Source of the DNA: Candidatus Heimdallarchaeota archaeon
Lineage (GTDB): Archaea > Asgardarchaeota > Heimdallarchaeia > Heimdallarchaeales > Heimdallarchaeaceae
NCBI GenBank assembly: GCA_023139025.1
Contig: JAGLOH010000142.1
Coordinates: forward strand, 1-6,049
DNA: 6,049 bases
Reading direction: 5' to 3'
Shown here: in pieces, positions 1 to 4,893 of the stretch
How positions within the stretch are numbered: position 1 is the stretch's first letter
Layout of the letters: each line of letters opens with the position of its first letter
Program-made: the position numbers and the translations under genes
The notes under the pieces: generated by a model
The model's database searches: none
What the model was told of the DNA's origin: nothing
What the model saw: the letters and a program-made list of their open reading frames with translations, nothing else

Positions 1-912
1 TTCAGATATTTCCCAGAATTGTTTTGCTATTTTAGTGTTTCTTGATCTTTTATTGGATGTTTTAATTATAGGGTAACCTCTCAAATGTAGGAATTTTTCC
101 GGGCTGAAATATTCTCCACCTTTTGCATTTGGATCGAAAGCTGCTCTTAATTGAGGTAAGACACCCATATCTACAGATTGCGCAATGAAGATGTTAAGAA
201 AGTTCCAGAACCTTATTTGACCTTTTGAATTGTCTATCTCGCCCCCAGCTGTTTGAAGGTTTGTTTTTGTCCAACCTGGATGAGATGCAACACTAATGAC
301 CGATTTATTTGCTTCTTTCAATTTCCTATCAAGTTCATATGCAAAATAAAGGTTCGCTATCTTACTATTTCCATAAGCCATAAGCTTATTGTATCCTTTC
401 TCATAATTCATATCTTTAAATTTGATTTTGCTGAATCTATGCCCCATACTACTTATCGACACAATTCTTGCATTTTCAGCCTTAGAGAGTTGATTTAATA
501 ATAATCCTGTTAAAACAAAATGACCATAATGGTTAGCAGCCATATGTAGTTCCAAACCATCTTCTGTAATAGTTTTAGGAGCAAACATTACTCCCGCATT
601 ATTGAAGAGGATATCTAATTTGTTGTATTTTTCTGTGAATGTTTTTGCAAAATTCTTTACAGAGGATAATTTTGATAAATCAATTTGCATGAGATTAAGT
701 TGAGCTTGTGGATTTTCCTCCAGAATGATATTTTTTGCATTTTCAGCTTTTTCTAGATTACGACATGCCATGATTATTGTAGGGCTCTTATATGAAAGAA
801 CTCTCGTGATTTCAAAGCCTAAACCACTGTTAGCTCCTGTAATAATAATTATTTTACCCTTTAGATCTGGAATATTTTCTTTAGTCCATCTCTCTTTTTT
901 CTTTCTACTCAT
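1..912 (-). CDS. Short-chain dehydrogenase/reductase, retinol dehydrogenase-like (3' end cut by window edge)
   Basis: Reading the minus strand from ATG at 912 gives 304 codons with no stop before the window edge. The protein is a Rossmann-fold NAD(P)-dependent SDR. Visible motifs are the cofactor loop TGANSGLG (residues 25-32), NNAG (104-107), the tetrad Asn in NHYGHF (N127), the catalytic Ser in VSISS (S154 or S155), the catalytic YGNSK (Y180, K184) and HPG after it (211-213). The NHxGHF and HPGW patterns and the length place it with the retinol dehydrogenase/WWOX-like branch, which reduces or oxidises alcohols and carbonyls; the substrate cannot be read from sequence. Proteins of this branch are about 300-330 residues, and the last residues seen (FWEISE) resemble the family's C-terminal end, so only a short tail is missing. 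An AGGAAG sequence lies 8 bases before the ATG. The basic N-terminus (MSRKKKER) shows no signal peptide, so it is probably cytoplasmic. It is transcribed divergently from the phosphoesterase at 1031. Confidence 0.93.
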   Translation of the reverse strand, partial: MSRKKKERWTKENIPDLKGKIIIITGANSGLGFEITRVLSYKSPTIIMACRNLEKAENAKNIILEENPQAQLNLMQIDLSKLSSVKNFAKTFTEKYNKLDILFNNAGVMFAPKTITEDGLELHMAANHYGHFVLTGLLLNQLSKAENARIVSISSMGHRFSKIKFKDMNYEKGYNKLMAYGNSKIANLYFAYELDRKLKEANKSVISVASHPGWTKTNLQTAGGEIDNSKGQIRFWNFLNIFIAQSVDMGVLPQLRAAFDPNAKGGEYFSPEKFLHLRGYPIIKTSNKRSRNTKIAKQFWEISE

Positions 913-1030
913 TAGATATTCTTCCTAAACCAATCCATTTTTATCAAATTCCTTTGTAAGTTTTGTGTTTTACCAATAAATCTGTCAAATCACAGTAAGA
1001 TTTATTTCTATCTAGAATACTGATATAATA
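913..1030. promoter_or_regulatory. Divergent intergenic promoter region
   Basis: These 118 bases separate two outward-facing starts and must hold both promoters. On the minus strand GATAAAAA (944-937) lies 25-32 bases before the dehydrogenase ATG, and AGGAAG (926-921) is a possible ribosome binding site 8 bases before it. On the plus strand TTTATTTC (1001-1008) lies 23-30 bases before the phosphoesterase ATG, and no Shine-Dalgarno sequence follows. Both boxes are weak matches to an archaeal TATA element and are called mainly from position. A 4-base inverted repeat, CTGT...ACAG (982-995), is too short to call an operator. No small ORF or RNA is evident. Confidence 0.5.
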
Positions 1031-2341
1031 ATGAAAGATAAATCTAGACTTTGTTTTTTACTGACAATTATTATTGTATTTTCAAGCTTTTTTGTGTCTC
1101 AATCCCAAACTATAGATGGCTTGATATTTCTAGACATCCCAACCAATAATCCTGTTCAAACAAGTATCAATGCTACATCTCCAACAGAATATTTCAATGA
1201 AACCAGTTTCCCTCGATACCATCTTGTAGCTAGACCTCTTTCAATAATTCAATCTCCTCACAAAGGCTTTCCTGCAATTATCGAATATGATCAAAACATA
1301 TCAATTACCGCTCTAGCTAATTCAGATACAACTAATTGGGAGTTTTCATTAGTTTCAACTGGGACAAATATATCTCTTAATATCTTAGAATCAACATATG
1401 ATGAGATTGATGCTTTTTGGAATTTTGAGGTTAAACCTTCAGAGAATATTGCTGGATTGTACGATTTACAATTGAATTGCAGTGTAGGAGAGGATTATCA
1501 AACAAATTCAGTTAAAATATTAGCAGAGAAGTCATATCCTTTTAAAATTCTTCATATTTCAGATTCACATATTCCTTCGTATGCAGGCATGAATACAACT
1601 GATATTGTTTTAAATTATATAGATTCAATAAAGAGTCTTGATGTAGATTTTGCAATCTTCACTGGAGATTTAATAGAAGGAGCCCCAGCTTTAGAATATG
1701 TTAATCCTATAACAAGAAAACCCCTTGCAGCTGAAGTGCAAGTAAAATTGAGTTTATGGGTGTTTGATTTACTTGATTTACCTATTTACATTATTGGAGG
1801 AAATCATGATTTAGATGCATCAACTCTTCTTCCTGATAATCCAACAGCTGTTTGGATGAATTATTTTGGTGAGAATTATATGCACTATAATTTTCTAGAT
1901 TGGTCATTCATAGGATTCACTTGTACTAGTGAAGGATTAAGTACATCTGATTTTGCTAGTGTTAATGAGATACTTTCTGTTGAAGAGGATAAACCAAATC
2001 TGTTGTTCTATCATTCGAATTACAAGAATCATGCATCAAATCTAAGAGCTAGTTACAAAATTGAAGTTATGCTTTATGGTCATGATCACCATGAAGCAAA
2101 ATATGTTTCAGCTTCTACTCTCTATCATTGTGAAGCACCAATGTTCAACAATGAATCTTCTGTAATTACTATCTTGAACCGAACAAGTGTTAGTTTAGAT
2201 GATGTTGTATATGATTTTACTTCATTACTAGAGATTCCTACAGAGAAAACAAGTTTCAGTATTTTGATCTTTACTGGATTAGTAAATTTCTTTGTTGTGG
2301 TTTTTATAATCAGGAGAAGAAAAATATCGCAGCTAGATTAG
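1031..2341 (+). CDS. Membrane-anchored extracytoplasmic calcineurin-like metallophosphoesterase
   Basis: The 436-residue protein has an N-terminal signal sequence (hydrophobic 7-24 after a basic start), a beta-rich, probably Ig-like region (about 60-165), a metallophosphoesterase domain (about 170-385) and one C-terminal membrane helix (about 408-427) followed by RRRK. This predicts an outside-facing enzyme with a short cytoplasmic tail. All dinuclear-metal ligands of the family are visible: DSH (D178, H180), TGD (D213), GNHD (258-260), H328 in FYHSN and GHDH (H351, H353). The family hydrolyses phosphomonoesters or phosphodiesters; the layout recalls purple acid phosphatase/TMEM62-type enzymes, but the substrate is unknown. 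Eight N-x-S/T sequons (N47, N56, N89, N113, N149, N188, N374, N383) suggest a glycosylated surface protein. The start is chosen because it gives a proper signal peptide and lies 23-30 bases after a TATA-like stretch; there is no Shine-Dalgarno. A YdjM-like membrane protein follows 39 bases downstream. Confidence 0.9.
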   Translation: MKDKSRLCFLLTIIIVFSSFFVSQSQTIDGLIFLDIPTNNPVQTSINATSPTEYFNETSFPRYHLVARPLSIIQSPHKGFPAIIEYDQNISITALANSDTTNWEFSLVSTGTNISLNILESTYDEIDAFWNFEVKPSENIAGLYDLQLNCSVGEDYQTNSVKILAEKSYPFKILHISDSHIPSYAGMNTTDIVLNYIDSIKSLDVDFAIFTGDLIEGAPALEYVNPITRKPLAAEVQVKLSLWVFDLLDLPIYIIGGNHDLDASTLLPDNPTAVWMNYFGENYMHYNFLDWSFIGFTCTSEGLSTSDFASVNEILSVEEDKPNLLFYHSNYKNHASNLRASYKIEVMLYGHDHHEAKYVSASTLYHCEAPMFNNESSVITILNRTSVSLDDVVYDFTSLLEIPTEKTSFSILIFTGLVNFFVVVFIIRRRKISQLD

Positions 2342-2348
2342 ATAAAAG

Positions 2349-2356
2349 ATATATAA
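2349..2356 (+). promoter_or_regulatory. TATA box of the YdjM-like gene
   Basis: ATATATAA lies 25-32 bases before the ATG at 2381, inside the 39-base gap after the phosphoesterase stop. Spacing and sequence match an archaeal TATA element serving a leaderless or near-leaderless transcript. No Shine-Dalgarno is present before the ATG (TTGAACCAAG). This implies that the gene can be transcribed on its own, with or without read-through from upstream. Confidence 0.6.
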
Positions 2357-2380
2357 GCTGATTGAAGCTATTGAACCAAG

Positions 2381-2899
2381 ATGCCTTTTACTCCAATGCA
2401 TTTAGGTTTTGGAATCTTTCTTTTTAGTATATTGCCATTTTTGGATCCAATAGCACTATTGATAGGAACTGTAATTATTGATCTTGAACCGATTTTTTAT
2501 CTTATTACTGGAATAGGGAGCATGCATGGAATTATGCATAGTACTCTTGGTGTAATTGTTTTTTTTATACCTGCATCAATCATAAGTTGGCTATGCTACA
2601 GATTTTTGAAACTAGATAAATATCTCCCAAAATATAACATTTATCTGTCTCTTATATCGGGTATTATAGGTTTGTTTTCTCATGTTTTTTTTGATGCGAT
2701 CCTTTATCCTGAGATAATGTTCTTTTATCCATTTTCACAGACAAACGGGATATTGTACAATATTATGTCTTCAAGAACCGATTCTCTAATTCTAGGAATC
2801 ATGTTCATAGTTGGTTTTCTAATTTTAGGAATAAGATACTATTTGAAATATTCAAAGAAAAAGAAAGAAGAAGAGCATTTAGACCTTGTTAGAAGGTAG
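2381..2899 (+). CDS. YdjM/LexA-binding-type integral membrane putative metal-dependent hydrolase
   Basis: A 172-residue protein with about four to five hydrophobic segments (roughly 8-30, 32-45, 55-72, 88-108, 133-152) and a highly charged cytoplasmic-looking tail (KKKKEEE, 159-165). The opening MPFTPMHLGFG and the spaced polar residues inside the membrane region are the signature of the YdjM family (inner-membrane putative hydrolase, PF04307 type): H7, D34 and E36 in DLEP, H49 and H53 in MHGIMH, and H101 with D105 in SHVFFD. These would form a metal site at the membrane. The YPEIMFFYPFS stretch (109-119) is also typical of archaeal members. The biochemical reaction is not established; phospholipid or other envelope-ester hydrolysis is an inference from the fold. 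It follows the membrane-anchored phosphoesterase on the same strand but has its own TATA box. The length is normal and complete. Confidence 0.8.
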   Translation: MPFTPMHLGFGIFLFSILPFLDPIALLIGTVIIDLEPIFYLITGIGSMHGIMHSTLGVIVFFIPASIISWLCYRFLKLDKYLPKYNIYLSLISGIIGLFSHVFFDAILYPEIMFFYPFSQTNGILYNIMSSRTDSLILGIMFIVGFLILGIRYYLKYSKKKKEEEHLDLVRR

Positions 2900-2926
2900 A
2901 GTGAATGTTTAACGCCATCCTACCTT
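2893..2926 (+). repeat. Inverted repeat at the 3' end of the YdjM-like gene
   Basis: AAGGTAG (2893-2899, containing the TAG stop) pairs with CTACCTT (2920-2926) across a 20-base loop. No T-run follows on the plus strand. It could help end or stabilise the transcript, but a 7-base stem with a long loop may be chance. Confidence 0.3.
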
Positions 2927-2934
2927 ATTAGATG

Positions 2935-2949
2935 ATTCCTTTTCGGAAT
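2935..2949. repeat. Small hairpin in the convergent spacer
   Basis: ATTCC (2935-2939) and GGAAT (2945-2949) form a perfect 5-base stem with a 5-base loop (TTTTC). It sits between the end of the YdjM-like gene and the end of degV, next to the larger inverted repeat at 2951-2995. Confidence 0.35.
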
Positions 2950-2950
2950 G

Positions 2951-2995
2951 AACCCTTTCCAAGAAGATGTTACCTTTACTTCTTGTGGAATGGTT
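2951..2995. repeat. Long imperfect inverted repeat, possible bidirectional terminator or structured RNA element
   Basis: From outside in, AACC (2951-2954) pairs with GGTT (2992-2995), TTCC (2957-2960) with GGAA (2987-2990), and AAGAAG (2961-2966) with CTTCTT (2979-2984). The 12-base loop is 2967-2978. The arms are interrupted by a CT/T internal loop and a GT bulge, giving 14 pairs in 45 bases. It lies 7 bases past the degV stop and between two converging genes, a natural place for transcript ends. Archaeal termination depends mainly on U-tracts rather than hairpins, and no clear T-run flanks it, so a terminator role is uncertain. Confidence 0.45.
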
Positions 2996-3001
2996 TCTCA
3001 C

Positions 3002-3925
3002 TTATTTCCAGTGTTCATCATCTGTGTAATCAGTTATTAACCCAATAGATTCAGGTCCTAAATGCGAAAGAACTGAACCTCCACTCTGACCAATCTCAAT
3101 TTCGATCTTAGGATACTTTTCTTTTACTAGATTAGCAAGATTCTCAGCATAGTCCCTCCTACTACCATAAACAATAGTAAAAGCTTCAGGTTCTTTTGGT
3201 GCGTTCTCAAGACTAAGTCTTAATGACTCTTTCAGTCCTTCTTCAACTTCAGTAGCAGATCCTGCAGTTTCAACGAATCCTTCTTCATTCATTGTTACTA
3301 TGGGTTTCTTTTTCAAAAAAGATCCTAGTGCAAATTTAGCTGTTCCAAATCTTCCTAGTCTTCCACCTTTCCAGAGATATCTTATTGTTGGAAGTAGAAT
3401 TATTGTACGAATCTTTATTGCTTGTTCTTTCAGAATCTCTGCAATTTGCTCTCCTGTATATTTTTTCTGTTTAATTAAATTTAACGCCATTCTTATCAAA
3501 ATAACTTCAGGATAAGATGCAGACTTTGCATCAATAATGTAGATTTTAACATTAGGGTTTTTTCGCATTACTTTTTTTGCAGCTAAATTTGAACTGTTGG
3601 TAGTTCCTGATAATCCAGCTGTCACATTGATTACTAGTATTTCTTTAGCTCCTTCATCTATCTGCTTTAAATAAGCTACTTCAAAATCTTGAGGATTTGG
3701 TTGAGAAGTATTTGGAACAAAGGAATGTAAATTTAACTTAGGTATGTGATAAAAAGCTTTCTCGTCTTCAAATAATTGATAGTAACTATCTCTGTCAAAA
3801 TCTTCATCTTCCTTGAGTACTTCATCATGAACCACCATATAAAGTGGAACAATTTTGATATTGTTCTCTCGAGCAAAATCCCAGGGAAGGTCTGAAGCGC
3901 TATCGGTTACAATACGTATGGTCAT
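3002..3925 (-). CDS. DegV family lipid (fatty-acid) binding protein
   Basis: With the start at M (3925) the protein is 307 residues; the frame is open to an earlier ATG at 3949, adding MLLFFHKT. The later start is preferred because it gives the family opening (MTIRIVTDSASDLP) and because TTTTTATG (3954-3947), which includes the earlier ATG, lies 22-29 bases upstream as a TATA box should. DegV proteins bind one fatty acid between two alpha/beta domains; the bacterial FakB members present it to a kinase for phospholipid synthesis, but no FakA-like gene is in view. Residues from the later start: TDSASDLP (7-14), lipid-contact TSQP (73-76), LSGTTNS (105-111), LWKGGRLG (184-191), KKPIV (206-210) and the C-terminal SHLGPESIG (287-295). 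About ten extra residues precede TSQP (YHIPKLNLHSFVP), and the usual glycine-rich stretch after the central Asp is DAKSASYP. Cytoplasmic, with no signal peptide. It follows the aldo/keto reductase by 86 bases. Confidence 0.88.
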   Translation of the reverse strand: MTIRIVTDSASDLPWDFARENNIKIVPLYMVVHDEVLKEDEDFDRDSYYQLFEDEKAFYHIPKLNLHSFVPNTSQPNPQDFEVAYLKQIDEGAKEILVINVTAGLSGTTNSSNLAAKKVMRKNPNVKIYIIDAKSASYPEVILIRMALNLIKQKKYTGEQIAEILKEQAIKIRTIILLPTIRYLWKGGRLGRFGTAKFALGSFLKKKPIVTMNEEGFVETAGSATEVEEGLKESLRLSLENAPKEPEAFTIVYGSRRDYAENLANLVKEKYPKIEIEIGQSGGSVLSHLGPESIGLITDYTDDEHWK

Positions 3926-3946
3926 AGTTTTATGAAAAAATAGTAG

Positions 3947-3954
3947 CATAAAAA
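3947..3954 (-). promoter_or_regulatory. TATA box of the degV gene
   Basis: On the minus strand TTTTTATG sits 22-29 bases before the preferred start at 3925, and no Shine-Dalgarno lies between them (TTTTTTCATAAAACT). The geometry fits a leaderless archaeal transcript and decides between the two possible starts, since the upstream ATG (3949) lies within this element. Confidence 0.5.
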
Positions 3955-3973
3955 GATACCTAAAACCATATTC

Positions 3974-3983
3974 TATCGCGATA
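3974..3983. promoter_or_regulatory. Perfect palindrome upstream of degV, possible operator
   Basis: TATCGCGATA is a perfect 10-base palindrome, 49-58 bases before the preferred degV start and about 20-27 bases upstream of its TATA box. Its CGCG core stands out in a tract that is otherwise almost all A/T. The position suits a regulator binding next to the basal promoter, but a single copy is weak evidence. Confidence 0.3.
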
Positions 3984-4011
3984 AAATAAAAATAAAAAAT
4001 GTTAAAGAAAA

Positions 4012-4833
4012 TTAATCATCCCATTCAGGAGCAATAATTGGAAAATCAGCAAATCTTTTTACTTCATTGATTCCATCAATCTTCTTAATATCCTCTTCAT
4101 CAAGTTGAATGTTTTGAGATTCAAAGTTGTCTTTCAAATGACTTAATGTTGTACTCTTTGGAATAGGTATAGCGCCTTTACTCATAATCCAAGCTAAAGA
4201 AATTTGTGCTGGAGATGCTTTATGTTTTTGTGCAATTTCTTTTAATTCAGGAACTTCATTAATTCTTCCATGCATTAATGGAAAATAGGATACCAATTTT
4301 ATTTTGTTGTTATCAAGATGTTCCAAAAGAGCCTTCTGTTGAAGCCAAGGATGCATTTCTACTTGGTTTACAACTATCTGTTTGTCATACTTTGCAATAG
4401 CTTCATCTATATCATTAATTGTAAAGTTTGAGATTCCAAGATGACCGATTTTACCCTCATCAATAAGCTCACTGAAAGCTCTGAGTACTTTTTCTTTTCT
4501 CTTTTTATAAGTCTTGAATGGCCAATGGATATACATGATGTCAACTTTTGCTAATCCTAGTTTCTTCAAACTCTTCTTTGTACTTTTTCTTACACCATTA
4601 TACGAAAAATTCCAAATGAATACTTTTGAAGCTAGAATAATCTCCTCTCTAGGGACACCAGATTTCTTGATAGCAGCACCAACGGTTTTTTCATTGAAGT
4701 ATATACGAGCTGTATCTATAAATCTAAAACCCATCTTGATTGCTTTACTATAAGCTTCAATAGCTTTATTTCCTCTTCCCCCCATCGTTCCTAAACCTAT
4801 TTTTGGTAAAATTAAGTCTGATATTTTTAACAC
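4012..4833 (-). CDS. Aldo/keto reductase
   Basis: A complete 273-residue (alpha/beta)8-barrel NAD(P)H-dependent reductase of normal family length. The full catalytic tetrad is present: D40 and Y45 in FIDTARIY, K70 in LASKVF, and H103 in YIHWP. Other family marks are IGLGTMG (12-18), LGISNF (132-137), NQVEMHPW (156-163), and IPIPKSTTLSHLKDNFE (222-238), which holds the K226-S227 NADP 2'-phosphate contact region. It resembles the 2,5-diketo-D-gluconate reductase/prostaglandin F synthase group (AKR5-like), reducing aldehydes or ketones in the cytoplasm; the true substrate is unknown. The start is GTG: the frame stays open upstream to a stop at 4882-4884 but has no ATG, and the chosen start gives the expected short strand before IGLGT. 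TTTTTATT (4871-4864) lies 31-38 bases upstream and may be the TATA box, leaving a leader of several bases. It lies 60 bases after the kinase gene and 86 before degV. Confidence 0.93.
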   Translation of the reverse strand: MLKISDLILPKIGLGTMGGRGNKAIEAYSKAIKMGFRFIDTARIYFNEKTVGAAIKKSGVPREEIILASKVFIWNFSYNGVRKSTKKSLKKLGLAKVDIMYIHWPFKTYKKRKEKVLRAFSELIDEGKIGHLGISNFTINDIDEAIAKYDKQIVVNQVEMHPWLQQKALLEHLDNNKIKLVSYFPLMHGRINEVPELKEIAQKHKASPAQISLAWIMSKGAIPIPKSTTLSHLKDNFESQNIQLDEEDIKKIDGINEVKRFADFPIIAPEWDD

Positions 4834-4893
4834 CTTAAGTAGGTTGTGTGTAAAATCTAAGAATAAAAATTTAAGGATATGTCACCAAGTTCA

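Noticed and set aside
253..498. 81-codon plus-strand ORF
   Set aside because: It lies wholly opposite the short-chain dehydrogenase, whose motifs are unmistakable on the minus strand. The translation has no recognisable domain.
468..747. 13-base direct repeat TTGCATTTTCAGC at 468-480 and 735-747
   Set aside because: Both copies encode Ala-Glu-Asn-Ala in the same dehydrogenase frame. The repeat is explained by similar short peptides in an AT-rich gene, not by a mobile or recombination site.
725..928. 67-codon plus-strand ORF
   Set aside because: Antisense to the N-terminal Rossmann region of the dehydrogenase. Its hydrophobic look comes from the reverse complement of Lys/Glu-rich codons.
3300..3515. 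71-codon plus-strand ORF
   Set aside because: Antisense to the middle of the degV gene, with no family features.
4514..4753. 79-codon plus-strand ORF
   Set aside because: Antisense to the catalytic part of the aldo/keto reductase.
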